A stretch of DNA of 64,000 nucleotides from Acetobacteraceae bacterium (GCA_022842185.1 JALHQB010000010.1:1-64000); one strand, 5' to 3'; numbered from the stretch's first letter, positions 7,396 to 16,208 are shown. Translations and numbers: made by a program. The notes: a model not told the origin generated them from the sequence alone.

Positions 7396-7953
7396 ATGCA
7401 CCCTCACCCCTTCCTCCCCCTCAGCGACCCCGAATACGCCTTCCTCTCCCGGCACCTCCCGCCCACCACCGGCCGCCGAGGCCGCCCGCCTGCCGACCCG
7501 CGCCGCACGCTCAACGCCATATTCTGGGTCGCCTGTTCCTCCGGCCCGTGGAAGGACCTGCCGGAGGAATACGGCCGTCCCGACACCGCCTCCCGCCAGC
7601 TTCGCCGCTGGGCGAGGTCCGGCCATATGGACCTCCTCCTCACCCTCGTCGCCGGCCGCACAGCGCAGGATGACATTCTTAACGCCCTCGCCTGGCGCAT
7701 TTGCCGGGCGTGGCGGCGCATCAGCCGGGTGGTCTCGTTGTCCAGCCTGGTCCGGGCGAGGGACCTCAATGTCCGGGCGGCGTTGCCGGCGCCGCCGAAT
7801 TTTCTCCCCAATCCGAATTTGTCCAAACTGGCACAAGCGACCGTGATCGCCTGCCTTGCGGTGCCGAGGGTCCACCCGCCCGGCACCTTCAACCGCCTGG
7901 GCAAGCTGTTGCTGGATGCCGGCGGCCGCCCCCGCCACTGGCGCCTGCGTTGA
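7396..7953 (+). CDS. IS5-type transposase N-terminal (DUF4096-like) protein, catalytic part missing
   Basis: Residues 8-95 match the pattern of IS5-family transposase N-terminal regions: LSDPEYAFL, then GRRGRPPADPRRTLNAIFW, WKDLPEEYG, and RRWARSG. The DDE catalytic domain expected after this is absent. Instead there are about 90 residues of unrelated sequence. Such orphan domains occur as decayed or domesticated transposase genes. Composition is as GC-rich as the chromosome, so it is not part of the AT-rich block, but it sits right at the block's right edge. It may be a relic of the insertion hot spot. It probably makes no active transposase. Confidence 0.6.
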   Translation: MHPHPFLPLSDPEYAFLSRHLPPTTGRRGRPPADPRRTLNAIFWVACSSGPWKDLPEEYGRPDTASRQLRRWARSGHMDLLLTLVAGRTAQDDILNALAWRICRAWRRISRVVSLSSLVRARDLNVRAALPAPPNFLPNPNLSKLAQATVIACLAVPRVHPPGTFNRLGKLLLDAGGRPRHWRLR

Positions 7954-7980
7954 CGGCCAAGCACCAAGTCCTGGCGGGGT

Positions 7981-8029
7981 CCGGGGTAACCCAGTTACCC
8001 CGGCGGGGGTTCGGGGGCGGCGCCCCCGA
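7981..8029. terminator. Two consecutive GC-rich hairpins
   Basis: CCGGGGTAA and TTACCCCGG (7981-7989, 7995-8003) form a perfect 9-bp stem with a CCCAG loop. A second palindrome, TCGGGGGCG and CGCCCCCGA around a single base, follows at 8011-8029. They lie between the transposase-like gene and the exporter gene. No T-run follows, so they may act as a bidirectional block or REP-like element rather than a classical terminator. Confidence 0.45.
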
Positions 8030-8046
8030 CCTTCAACGCGCGCGCC

Positions 8047-8976
8047 ATGGACACACCCCCCACCGCACCGCACCATGGCGGCGTGTCACAACACAGCCCG
8101 CCGCCGCAGCGCATTCTTCTGGGTATCCTGTTCATCTGCATGGCGGGGGGCTGTTTCGCCTTCATGCTGGCGGCGGCGAAGGCGTTGGGGGCGACCTATT
8201 CCTCCTTCCAGATTTCCTGGGCCAGGGCGTTTGGCCACATCGTGTTCCTGCTGATCGCCTTCCTGCCGAAATACGGGCTGGGGGTGATGAAAACGCGGCG
8301 GCCGGTGGTGCAGCTCACGCGCTCGGCCTTGCTGTTCACCTCGAACCTGCTGAGCTTCCTGGCCCTGAACTTCATTCCCTTGGCCAAGCAGAGCTCGATC
8401 AGCCAGACGGCGCCCTTGATCGTCACGATGCTGGCCGGGCCGATGCTGGGGGAACGCACCACGCTACCGAGGGTGCTGGCGTTGCTGTGCGGGTTCACCG
8501 GGGTGCTGCTGGTGATCCGGCCGGGGAGTGCGGTGTTCCACTGGGCGTCGGTGGCGGTGGTGGTCAGCGCGGCGGCCTATGCGCTGTACCAGATCCTCAC
8601 CCGGCGGGTGGCGGGGTTGGAAAGCCCGGAGACCTCGGCGCTGTATTCATCCGTGGTGGGGGCGTTCGGGATGCTGCTGGTGATGCCTTTCGTGTGGATC
8701 ACGCCGGCGAACCTGACCGACCTCGCGCTGTTCTGCGCGCTGGGGGTGTTGGGGGCGCTGGGGCATTACTGCATCGCCATCGCCTTTGGCTTCGGGCCGG
8801 CGAATATTCTCTCGCCCTTCCAGTATTTCCAGCTGCTGGCGTCGGTGGCGGTGGGGTTCGTGCTGTTCGGGGAAGCGCCGGATTTGTTCACCTGGCTGGG
8901 TGCGGCGGTGATCGTGGGCAGTGGCCTGTATCTGGGCTGGACGCAGACGCGGGGGAAGAAGGCGGGTCAGGCGTGA
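8047..8976 (+). CDS. DMT superfamily (EamA) transporter
   Basis: The 309-residue protein has about ten hydrophobic segments arranged as two EamA repeats. Typical pieces are SFQISWARAFGHIVF in the first half and ALYQILTR and PFQYFQLLASVAVGFVLFGE in the second. Family members export amino acids, nucleosides or other metabolites from the cytoplasm; the substrate cannot be told from sequence. The first 25 residues are Pro/His-rich and may lie before the true start. The gene converges on epmB, its stop overlapping that gene's 3' end by 10 bases. Confidence 0.85.
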   Translation: MDTPPTAPHHGGVSQHSPPPQRILLGILFICMAGGCFAFMLAAAKALGATYSSFQISWARAFGHIVFLLIAFLPKYGLGVMKTRRPVVQLTRSALLFTSNLLSFLALNFIPLAKQSSISQTAPLIVTMLAGPMLGERTTLPRVLALLCGFTGVLLVIRPGSAVFHWASVAVVVSAAAYALYQILTRRVAGLESPETSALYSSVVGAFGMLLVMPFVWITPANLTDLALFCALGVLGALGHYCIAIAFGFGPANILSPFQYFQLLASVAVGFVLFGEAPDLFTWLGAAVIVGSGLYLGWTQTRGKKAGQA

Positions 8977-9947
8977 CCGATCGGCGCCTTGCCGCCGCCG
9001 GCCGGGCGTTCGCGCACGAAGGCCGGGATGGCGTGGCCGGGGATGCGCCCGCGCAGGGATTGCAGCAGCGCCAGCCCCTGTTCGTCCGGCACGGCGAAGC
9101 GGGCGGTGCCCGGGGCGGCGTCCAGCGCATGCAGGTAATATGGGCTGATGCGGGCGCGCAGCATGGCGCGGAACAGGTCTTCCAGCGCCTGGGCGCTGTC
9201 GTTCACCCCGCGCAGCAGCACCGATTGGCCCAGCAGCGGCACCCCCGCATCCACCAGCCGGCCGAGTGCCGCGATGGCGGGCGCGGCGAATTCCCGCGCG
9301 TGGTTGGCATGCACCGCGATGAAGACCGGCTTGCCCGGCCGCAGCGCGTCCAGCAGGGCGGCGTCGATGCGGGCCGGGTCGGCGACCGGCACGCGGGTGT
9401 GGATGCGTAGCGTGTCGATATGCGGGACCGCCGCCAGCCGCGCCAGGATGGCCCCGAGCCTGCGCGGGGACAGCATCAGCGGGTCGCCGCCGGTCAGGAT
9501 GGCTTCCCGCACCGACGGCGTGCGTTCGAACCACGCCAGGGCGGCGTCCAGTTCCGCTTCGCTCAGCAGCCCGCCATCGGGGCCGACGACCTCGCGGCGG
9601 AAACAGAAGCGGCAATACACCGGGCAGGCCAGCAGCGGCTTGAGCAGCGCGCGGTCCGGATACCGGTGCACCACGCCCTTGATGGGCGTGAAGGGGCCGT
9701 CCGCGGTGGGGTCGTCCGTCTCATGCGGGGCGGTGATCAGTTCGGCCGCGTCGGGGATGTATTGGCGGGCGATGGGGTCGGCGGGGTCGGTCCGGTCGAT
9801 CAGCCCGGCGACGTGGTCGGTGACGGAAATCGCGAAGCGTTCGGCCACGCGCGCCGCCGCGGCCTCGTCGCGCAGCAGCCCGGCCTCACGCAGGGCGCGC
9901 GCGGTGCGCAGGGTCCGTCCCTGGCGTGTGGTGTCACCGTCCGGCAT
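8967..9947 (-). CDS. epmB: EF-P (R)-beta-lysine synthase, lysine 2,3-aminomutase family
   Basis: The 326-residue radical-SAM protein has the cluster motif CPVYCRFCFRR (CxxxCxxC) and the KamA-family pattern AILTGGDPLMLSPRRL. EpmB isomerises (S)-alpha-lysine to (R)-beta-lysine for EF-P modification. It belongs to the short EpmB branch rather than long catabolic aminomutases, judged by length and by the divergent partner epmA 36 bases away. The start at 9947 (MPDGDTTRQ) was picked because upstream in-frame sequence is the antisense of epmA. EF-P itself is encoded at 4057-4623, with K34 as acceptor. Confidence 0.92.
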   Translation of the reverse strand: MPDGDTTRQGRTLRTARALREAGLLRDEAAAARVAERFAISVTDHVAGLIDRTDPADPIARQYIPDAAELITAPHETDDPTADGPFTPIKGVVHRYPDRALLKPLLACPVYCRFCFRREVVGPDGGLLSEAELDAALAWFERTPSVREAILTGGDPLMLSPRRLGAILARLAAVPHIDTLRIHTRVPVADPARIDAALLDALRPGKPVFIAVHANHAREFAAPAIAALGRLVDAGVPLLGQSVLLRGVNDSAQALEDLFRAMLRARISPYYLHALDAAPGTARFAVPDEQGLALLQSLRGRIPGHAIPAFVRERPAGGGKAPIGHA

Positions 9948-9983
9948 GGTCGCGGCCCGTACTCCAAGGCTTCCGTGCAGACA

Positions 9984-11006
9984 ATGGCGAAACCCCACTG
10001 GCATCCCGAACGGCTGGCCGCGCGGTTGCCCTTCCTCGACCGCCGCGCCGCGCTGGTGGCCGCGACGCGCGCCTTCTTCACCGCGCGGGGCTATCGGGAA
10101 GTGGAGACGCCCTGCCTGGTGCCCGCCCCGGGGGCGGAGGTGCATATCCGCGCCTTCGAGACCGCCTTCGACCCGCATCTGGGGGAAGGCACGCGGCGGG
10201 CGCTGTGGCTGCGGACCTCGCCCGAACTGGCGATCAAGAAATTGTTGGCGGGCGGCAGCGGGCCGGTCTTCGAACTGGCCCGGGTGTGGCGCAATGGGGA
10301 GGTCTCGGCCCGCCACGCCCCGGAATTCACCATGCTGGAATGGTACCGGCCCGGCCTGTCCTTCGATGGGCTCATGGCGGAGACGGAGGCGTATATCCGC
10401 GCCGTCTGCCCGCCCGTCGTCGAACATGGCGGCGTGCGCACGGACCTGGCCCTGCCGTTCGAACGGCTGGCGATGCAGGATGCCTTCGCCCGGTATTGCA
10501 ACGGCCTGGACCTGCTGGCGACCGAAGGCGACACCGCCCGCCTGCACGCAGCGGCCCGGCAAGCCGGCCTGCCGCCGCGCCCGGACGAATCCTGGGAGGA
10601 TCTGTTCTTCCGGCTGTTGCTGGAACGGGTGGAACCGGTGATGGGCCGCGGCCGCGCAACCTTCCTGACCCATTGGCCCGCCCCCCAGGCCGCGCTGGCC
10701 CGGCGCGATCCGGCCGACCCGCGCGCGGCGCTGCGATTCGAAGTCTTCGCCGCCGGGATCGAGCTGGCCAATGCCTTCGACGAATTGACCGACCCGGCCG
10801 AACAGCGGTTGCGATTCGAGGAAGCCAATGCCGAACGGCGGCGGACCACCGGCGCGCAGGGCTGGGATGTGGACGAGGATTTCCTCGCCGCGCTGGAGGC
10901 CGGCCTGCCGCCCACGGCGGGGATCGCCCTGGGGTTCGACCGGCTGGCGATGCTCGCATCCGGCGCGCCGCGGATCGAGGACGTAGTGTGGCTTCCCGTC
11001 ACTTGA
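9984..11006 (+). CDS. epmA: EF-P beta-lysyltransferase (LysRS-like, PoxA/GenX)
   Basis: The 340-residue protein is a class II lysyl-tRNA synthetase catalytic core without the anticodon-binding domain. Motif 1 surrounds YREVETPCLVP. Motif 2 is near RVWRNGEVSARHAPEFTMLEW, split here by pattern. Motif 3 is GIALGFDRLAML. EpmA activates (R)-beta-lysine and attaches it to K34 of EF-P. The ATG at 9984 was chosen because it begins the homologous region; sequence upstream belongs to the divergent epmB. With efp and epmB the whole modification route is present in the window. Confidence 0.93.
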   Translation: MAKPHWHPERLAARLPFLDRRAALVAATRAFFTARGYREVETPCLVPAPGAEVHIRAFETAFDPHLGEGTRRALWLRTSPELAIKKLLAGGSGPVFELARVWRNGEVSARHAPEFTMLEWYRPGLSFDGLMAETEAYIRAVCPPVVEHGGVRTDLALPFERLAMQDAFARYCNGLDLLATEGDTARLHAAARQAGLPPRPDESWEDLFFRLLLERVEPVMGRGRATFLTHWPAPQAALARRDPADPRAALRFEVFAAGIELANAFDELTDPAEQRLRFEEANAERRRTTGAQGWDVDEDFLAALEAGLPPTAGIALGFDRLAMLASGAPRIEDVVWLPVT

Positions 11007-11040
11007 CCCCGCGCGGCTGCCTCGCGTCTAAAGGCGCGGC

Positions 11041-11739
11041 ATGTCGATCGGAACAAGACGCAACCGGGAACGCCGGCGCCGCACGGGGCAGATCGCCCTG
11101 CGTGTGGCCAAGTGGGTATTCATGCTGGCGGTTTTCGTCGGGCTCGGCTTCTGGGCGTACCAGAGCGGGCTTGACCTCGCGCGGTCGGAGGTGATCGTGC
11201 TGGAACAGCGCCTCGATACCGTATCGGCCGATGCGCGCGCGGCCCATGCCCGCAATGCGCAGTTGGACGGCGAATTGCGCCAGGCGCGCGAAGGCATGGC
11301 GGCGTTGCAGCGTCGTTACGACCGCGATGTGCCGGCGGGCGAGGCGGCGGCGCTGTTCGCCCTGGCGCAGCAGCGCATCGGCGCGGGCGTGCCGCGGGAC
11401 CGGATCGAGCAGATCATGCGCGATGCCGGCCCGGTGCACCGCTGTGAAGGACGCGCGACCGGGCGGCGCTTCGCCGTCGCCTATGGCCCGCGCGTGCCCG
11501 ACAATGCCGGGATCGAATTGCTCGACGGGCTGGTGCGGGTGGTGGTCAGCGCGCCGAACCAGACCGACGACCTGACGCGCGCCGCGACCGTGGTGGTGAC
11601 GGTGGCCGGGCAGGAACCCGTGACCCTGACCGGGCTGCCGCACCGCCAGCCGGTGACGCTGGGCAATGCGGAGCTGGTTTTGAACGTGACGAGCGAGATC
11701 CGCGGCTTCGCGACGGCGGCGCTGACGACCTGCGGGTAA
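11041..11739 (+). CDS. Membrane-anchored coiled-coil protein of unknown function
   Basis: The 232-residue protein starts with a basic Arg-rich tail (about residues 6-22). One transmembrane helix follows (24-42, VFMLAVFVGLGFWAY). A coiled coil (about 48-95) rich in Glu/Arg/Ala comes next, and then a roughly 130-residue globular part with two Cys (one near residue 140, one next to last). The topology suggests a cytoplasmic tail and a periplasmic domain, with a possible disulphide. I do not recognise the family. It lies 34 bases after epmA on the same strand and could be cotranscribed. Confidence 0.6.
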   Translation: MSIGTRRNRERRRRTGQIALRVAKWVFMLAVFVGLGFWAYQSGLDLARSEVIVLEQRLDTVSADARAAHARNAQLDGELRQAREGMAALQRRYDRDVPAGEAAALFALAQQRIGAGVPRDRIEQIMRDAGPVHRCEGRATGRRFAVAYGPRVPDNAGIELLDGLVRVVVSAPNQTDDLTRAATVVVTVAGQEPVTLTGLPHRQPVTLGNAELVLNVTSEIRGFATAALTTCG

Positions 11740-11815
11740 GATCCTCACTGGATTTCGGAATGTTTTCCTGTTACTGAGTCCAGCATCATGACCCAGGTGC
11801 TGGACGCCGCACGCA

Positions 11816-12661
11816 TCAGCGCGGCACATCCCCCTGCAGCGTGATGCGGTGCATCTCCCGCCGATGCCCGTGATAATCGTTCACCGGATAATGCTGCACC
11901 GCCCGGTTGTCCCACAGCGCGATGGACCCGGGTGCCCAGCGGAGGCGGCAGGTGAATTCCGGCTTGGTGATGTGGGCGAACAGGAAGTCGAGCAGCGGCT
12001 TGGATTCCGCCTCGGTCCAACCCTCGAATCGCGTGGTGTGGCCCAGATTCACATACAGCGACCGGCGTCCCGTCTCGGGATGGGTGCGGACCACCGGATG
12101 GGCGGCTTCCAGCACCTCCGCATTCGTCACGGCGCCGCGTTCCTTCTGGCGGTCCTCCCGCGTCTTCGATGCATCGGCCTTCTTGGAGGAATTGATCGCG
12201 CGCAGGCCGTCGAGCGTGGCGCGTAATCCATCGGACAGCGCGTCATAGGCCGCGCGGCAATCGGCGAAGAGCGTATCGCCGCCCGAGGGCGGCACCTCCC
12301 GCGCGATCAGCATGGTCGCCATCGGCGGGCGTTCCAGATAGGCGGTATCGGAATGCCAGACGCCGCCGAAATTGATGCGTTCCTCCGGTTCCTTGATCAC
12401 CGGGGTGATCTGCGGCAGCCCGTCCAGCCCGCGCACGAAGGGGTATTCGACCGGCGTACCGAAGCGCCCGGCGAAGGCAAGGAAGTCGCGCGGCGGCAGA
12501 GTCGCGTCGCGCAGGAACAACACGCCATGTTCCAGCCAGGCGGCGCGCAGTTCGGCGATGATGCGGTCATCGGGCAGGCTGCCCAGATCGAGGCCCGACA
12601 CCTCCGCCCCGCAGGACCCCGAGGCGCGCGTGACAATCAGTCTTTGTGCGGTGGTCGACAT
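11816..12661 (-). CDS. TauD/TfdA family alpha-ketoglutarate-dependent dioxygenase
   Basis: The 281-residue protein carries the Fe(II) triad: WHSD (about residues 102-105) and the distal His in VQHYPVNDY. It also has the 2-oxoglutarate-binding Arg downstream (RREMHRIT). TauD/TfdA enzymes oxidise sulphonates, phenoxyacetates or other small acids using O2 and 2-oxoglutarate. No sulphonate transport genes are adjacent, so the substrate is open. Length is typical. The gene lies 24 bases after the FkbM-type gene on the same strand. Confidence 0.87.
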   Translation of the reverse strand: MSTTAQRLIVTRASGSCGAEVSGLDLGSLPDDRIIAELRAAWLEHGVLFLRDATLPPRDFLAFAGRFGTPVEYPFVRGLDGLPQITPVIKEPEERINFGGVWHSDTAYLERPPMATMLIAREVPPSGGDTLFADCRAAYDALSDGLRATLDGLRAINSSKKADASKTREDRQKERGAVTNAEVLEAAHPVVRTHPETGRRSLYVNLGHTTRFEGWTEAESKPLLDFLFAHITKPEFTCRLRWAPGSIALWDNRAVQHYPVNDYHGHRREMHRITLQGDVPR

Positions 12662-12685
12662 GGGTTTCCTCCGTTTGGCGAAAGG

Positions 12686-13420
12686 CTACGCCGCCCCCCG
12701 CAACCGCGCCAGCATGGCCGGCGCATCCTCCCGCGGCAGCGCATAGAACACGAAGACATAGGGGTCCGACGCTTCGAACATCGAAGGGTCGGGTGACGCG
12801 CGCTGCATCGTCGCCCGATCCAGCGCGGCGATCGGGAACCAGTCCCGGCCGAGTTCAAACAGCACGTCGTAGCCCAGCGCATCGAGGAAGGCCGGAACCG
12901 ACCAGGTGCTGCCGTCCCGGTGGCGTTCCTCGACCTCCAGTGTCAGCACGGGGCGGCAGCGCAGCAGCGTCTCCCGCGCACCGCGCAGGATCTCATATTC
13001 GGCGCCCTCGGCATCGACCTTCATGCCGGTCAGGTCGGCGATCGCCAGATCGTCCAGCCGCATCAGCGGCACGGTGAATCGCTCGACGCCGACCCGGGCG
13101 GACAGATGCGCGGCGTAGTCCTTGGCGGTACTTGCCCATTGTTCCTGCGCGACGCCGTCCAGCACCGGCATCGCCAGGGAGATGTCACCAGCCGCGTCAC
13201 CCAGCGCCGTGGCGCGGCATTCGACATGGGGCGGGACGGCGCCGAACGCCTCCGTCAACGCCGCCTGCAACCGCGCGAAGGCGGGCGGCAGCGGTTCGAA
13301 GGCCAGGACGCGCGACCCCGGCAGCCGCGCCAGGGGAATGGTGATCAGCCCGTCATGCGCGCCGACATCGACCAAGGTGCCGGGGCGGTGCAGCAGGCGG
13401 TGGAAGGTGGTTTCGTCCAT
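12686..13420 (-). CDS. FkbM family methyltransferase
   Basis: From the ATG at 13420 the protein has about 244 residues. The SAM-binding motif VDVGAHDG is near the N-terminus and the FkbM-specific KVDAEGAEYEIL pattern lies in the middle. Such enzymes methylate hydroxyl groups of sugars or secondary metabolites. ATGs at 13429 and further upstream are in frame, but the homologous part begins near 13420. Substrate unknown. It is followed by the TauD-type gene and could share its transcript. Confidence 0.82.
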   Translation of the reverse strand: MDETTFHRLLHRPGTLVDVGAHDGLITIPLARLPGSRVLAFEPLPPAFARLQAALTEAFGAVPPHVECRATALGDAAGDISLAMPVLDGVAQEQWASTAKDYAAHLSARVGVERFTVPLMRLDDLAIADLTGMKVDAEGAEYEILRGARETLLRCRPVLTLEVEERHRDGSTWSVPAFLDALGYDVLFELGRDWFPIAALDRATMQRASPDPSMFEASDPYVFVFYALPREDAPAMLARLRGAA

Positions 13421-13499
13421 GCGCTGCATCCAAGCTGTCTGCGCCACCGTACCGCAAGCGGACGGCCCCCGCGACCGGGCGGCCGAGGAGGATTGCGCG

Positions 13500-13856
13500 A
13501 TGCGACATTGGATCATCGGCGCGGCGCTTGTCGCGGCCAGCGCCGGCCTGGCTTCGGCGCAGGAGGATTACGGCGCCTGGCCGCCGCTGCCGCGCGTGTT
13601 CGAAAGCACCGGCGGCGGCGGCATCATGATCGGCGAGTACGAACCCGTGGTGATCCGCGATCACTGCCTGACGCGCTTTACGGCCACCGAACCCAACGGC
13701 ACGGTTCATCGCAACATCATCCTGTTCGATGCGGTGCCGGCGCAGGGCGGGGTGCTGTGCACCAACGGGATGTGGCGATCCCTGGATGGCGATGGAGAGG
13801 GTACGACCACGTTCCGCGTGTTCATCCGCGAGGGGGTGCGGCGGCGTTCGCCCTGA
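13500..13856 (+). CDS. Small secreted protein of unknown function
   Basis: The ATG at 13500 follows GGAGGA by about 7 bases and starts a typical signal peptide (MRHWIIGAALVAASAGLASA, cleavage before QED). The mature part is about 98 residues, with two Cys that could form a disulphide (near DHCLT and VLCTNG). No family is recognised. It is divergent from the FkbM methyltransferase gene, whose 5' end lies about 80 bases away. Confidence 0.6.
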   Translation: MRHWIIGAALVAASAGLASAQEDYGAWPPLPRVFESTGGGGIMIGEYEPVVIRDHCLTRFTATEPNGTVHRNIILFDAVPAQGGVLCTNGMWRSLDGDGEGTTTFRVFIREGVRRRSP

Positions 13857-14039
13857 CGAGGCAGCCGAAGCCGCCGGGACGCACCCGGCCCGATGCAGGC
13901 TGACCCGGCGCGCGGCACGCTGCGCCGCGATCCGGATCCAGGGGGATGAGACGGAGGAACCCGCTGGGTCGCGGCCTCGGTAACGCTGGGCATCGAACGG
14001 TGCTTCGGCAATGATGCGGGCAACACCCGGGGGACGACC

Positions 14040-14444
14040 ATGCGCCTCACCCAACTGATCTACACCTCCCGCCCCTTCGGCTTCGACGAGGCGACGCTGG
14101 ACGACATCCTGCTCGCGGCGCGCGTCAACAATGCGCGGCGCGGCGTCACCGGGTCGCTGATCTGCCGGGCGGACATGTTCATGCAGTTGCTCGAGGGCCC
14201 ACGAGACGCGGTGACCGCGACGCTGGCGCGCATTCTGCTCGATGACCGCCATGTCGATGTGGCGGTCGTCCATTGCGCCGACGTGCCCGAACGTCTGTTC
14301 CCAGACTGGACCATGCGTGACGACCCGCCGCGGTCATGGATGTGGACGCGCGAACAGGTGCGGGCCGGCGCCGCGCGTGACGCCACCGCAGCCGAGGCGC
14401 TGGCGGTATTCCAGCGCCTGGCTCTGGAGCCGCGCGCCAGGTGA
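14040..14444 (+). CDS. Stand-alone BLUF-domain blue-light sensor
   Basis: The 134-residue protein is essentially one BLUF domain with a short C-terminal helix. Key flavin-site residues are visible: Tyr8 (LIYTS), Asn30/Asn31 (ARVNN), Gln49 (FMQLLEG) and the GVTGSL loop. A Trp-Met-Trp cluster (about 97-101) lies where AppA-type proteins have their variable Trp/Met. BLUF proteins bind FAD and switch hydrogen bonds on blue light. No output domain is fused, so it must act through a partner, as in PixD or BlrB. It sits about 20 kb from the photosynthesis cluster. Confidence 0.9.
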   Translation: MRLTQLIYTSRPFGFDEATLDDILLAARVNNARRGVTGSLICRADMFMQLLEGPRDAVTATLARILLDDRHVDVAVVHCADVPERLFPDWTMRDDPPRSWMWTREQVRAGAARDATAAEALAVFQRLALEPRAR

Positions 14445-14469
14445 GGCCGCGCCTGCGCAGGGCGCCGGA

Positions 14470-15132
14470 TCAGCCCGGAGCAGCCTCCGCGATCGCCGCA
14501 TTCATCGCCCGCACCCCGGCCGCCGCGCCATCGGGGTGGTTCCACACCGCGCCGACCACGGCCAGGAAATCCGCCCCCGCGCGGACCAGCGGCGCGCAAT
14601 TGCCCGCGGTGATGCCGCCGATCGCGACGCACGGCACTTCCATCATCTCCGACCACCATTCCAGCAGGTCGGTGCCGGCGGTGTGCACCGTCTCCTTCGT
14701 GTCGGTCGGGAAGAAGGCGCCGAAGGCGACGTAGTCGGCGCCGCGTTCTCCGGCTTCCATCGCCAGGTGGCGCGACGCATGGCAGGTGATGCCGAGAATG
14801 CGGTCCTGCAGCAGCGTCCGCGCGCCTTCGTGGTCGCCATCGGTCTGGCCCAGATGCGCCCCATCGCAGCCCAACCGGGCAGCAAGGGCCGCATCGTCGT
14901 TGAGGATGAAGGCCACGTCATGCGCCTGCGCGACCGGCATCAGCACATCGACCGCGCGCTTGACGTCATCCGGCGCGGCATCCTTCAGCCGCAATTGCAG
15001 GCAGGCGACGTCGCCGGCATCCAACGCCGCCGCCAAGACATCACGAAACACGGCGAGGTCGATCCGCGGCGGCGTGATCAGATACAAGCGGCAACCATTC
15101 GAGGAGGAGGTGTCCCGTGCCGCGTTCATCAT
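14470..15132 (-). CDS. thiE: Thiamine-phosphate synthase
   Basis: The 220-residue TIM-barrel protein has the ThiE patterns [36 protein letters not shown] and VAIGGIT. The enzyme joins HMP-PP and THZ-P to thiamine phosphate. Length matches the family. Its 5' end overlaps the divergent VOC gene by about 16 bases, so the start may be the second Met at 15129, still overlapping. Confidence 0.9.
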   Translation of the reverse strand: MMNAARDTSSSNGCRLYLITPPRIDLAVFRDVLAAALDAGDVACLQLRLKDAAPDDVKRAVDVLMPVAQAHDVAFILNDDAALAARLGCDGAHLGQTDGDHEGARTLLQDRILGITCHASRHLAMEAGERGADYVAFGAFFPTDTKETVHTAGTDLLEWWSEMMEVPCVAIGGITAGNCAPLVRAGADFLAVVGAVWNHPDGAAAGVRAMNAAIAEAAPG

Positions 15133-15536
15133 CCGTCATTCCTTGCCTGCGCTACGCCGACCCTGTCGCCGCGATCCGCTTTCTGACCGAGGCTTTCGGC
15201 TTCGTCGAGAAGCTGGTGGTGCCATCCCCCGATGGTGGCGTGATCCACGCGGAACTCACCTACGGCGAAGGCGAGGCGCAGGGCATGGTCATGCTGGGCG
15301 GGGACCGCGCCTTCTTCGACATGCGCATGCCCGCGCAGGCCGGCGGCGTGACGGACTGCATCTATGTCGTGGTGGCGGATGCGGATGCGCATTGCGCAAC
15401 GGCGCGCGCGGCCGGTGCGGAGATCCTGGAAGGCCCGCTCGACCGGGATTACGGGTCACGCGAATATGTTGCGCGGGACCCGGGCGGCTATCTGTGGGAC
15501 TTCGGAACCTATGACCCCTGGGCTGCCCGCGACTGA
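15117..15536 (+). CDS. VOC family (glyoxalase/dioxygenase-like) protein
   Basis: The 139-residue protein shows the two beta-alpha-beta-beta-beta halves of the VOC fold: [18 protein letters not shown]... in the first and [19 protein letters not shown]...[18 protein letters not shown] in the second. The DPGGYLWDF ending is typical of the YcgJ/PhnB-like subgroup with few metal ligands. Roles range from resistance to isomerisation; none can be assigned. It overlaps thiE at the start and the convergent membrane protein gene at the end. Confidence 0.8.
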   Translation: MPRSSSVIPCLRYADPVAAIRFLTEAFGFVEKLVVPSPDGGVIHAELTYGEGEAQGMVMLGGDRAFFDMRMPAQAGGVTDCIYVVVADADAHCATARAAGAEILEGPLDRDYGSREYVARDPGGYLWDFGTYDPWAARD

Positions 15537-15895
15537 CCACGCGCGGCGCGGTGCACCGCCAGCCACAACGCCGGCACGACGCCCAGTTCCATCAGCAGCG
15601 CGACGAGATGCGGCCCGGGCGGGCGCGGATCGACCGCCAGCCCGCCCAGCCGCGCCAGGCCACCCAGCGTGACGATGGCGCAGAGCACGCCGAAGGTGCC
15701 GGCCCGCCGCACCGGCGCCGCCGCGCACCACCAGGCGACCAGCCCGATGCCGAGCAGGAGGCCGGAGAGGTAGCGGAAATGGCTCGCCATCGCGGGGCCA
15801 GCGGCTTCGCCCAGGAAAGCGGGGCCGAACAGCACGCCCGCACCGCCGGCAAGGATGGGGACCAGGGCGGCAAGGCGGATGGCGAGAGGCATCAT
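15509..15895 (-). CDS. DUF4345-like small membrane protein
   Basis: The 128-residue protein has four hydrophobic segments. FRYLSGLLLGIGL and a GGLARLGG turn match my memory of DUF4345 proteins. The start is uncertain: Met codons at 15931, 15895 and 15892 are in frame and none has a strong ribosome site. I chose 15895 because the hydrophobic core begins there. Its 3' end overlaps the convergent VOC gene by 28 bases. Function unknown. Confidence 0.65.
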   Translation of the reverse strand: MMPLAIRLAALVPILAGGAGVLFGPAFLGEAAGPAMASHFRYLSGLLLGIGLVAWWCAAAPVRRAGTFGVLCAIVTLGGLARLGGLAVDPRPPGPHLVALLMELGVVPALWLAVHRAARGQSRAAQGS

Positions 15896-15992
15896 GACGA
15901 TACTACGCGCCGCGAAGGCCGGTAGATGCATGGCGGTGGGCGGAGAGAGGGGCGCTGCCCGATGTGCGGGACTATATGGCGATGGTGTCCTT

Positions 15993-16199
15993 GGAGAGGG
16001 GCGTCGCCCCTCTCCAAACCTCACCCCACCAAAGGCTTAAGGCCTTTGGAAACCTCAACTTTGGTGTTGGACGCCGGCGGTCGGCGCCGCGATGCATGAC
16101 CCATGCTTGGCAATGGGGCGGGCAAGGACTGCCCTGCGTGAAAGACGCCAGGGATCCGTTGGTCCCTGGCGGGGTGGCTTGGAGGGGCAGCGCCCCTCC
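15993..16199. repeat. Palindrome-rich intergenic element, copy A
   Basis: This roughly 207-base element carries four short palindromes in order: GAGGGGCGTCGCCCCTC, AAAGGCTTAAGGCCTTT, CCAGGGATCCGTTGGTCCCTGG-like arms, and GGAGGGGCAGCGCCCCTCC. The last two are joined by CGGGGTGGCTT. A second copy in the same orientation and order lies at 21428-21630. Both copies sit just 3' of a minus-strand gene, here the aldolase. The middle 90 bases differ between copies except for short blocks such as TTGGTG and GGTCGGCGCC. It may serve as a terminator or mRNA-end structure. Confidence 0.85.
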
Positions 16200-16208
16200 A
16201 ACCTTCCT

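Noticed and set aside
9948..10673. N-terminal extension of epmB
   Set aside because: The extra 242 codons are antisense to epmA and match nothing in the radical-SAM family.
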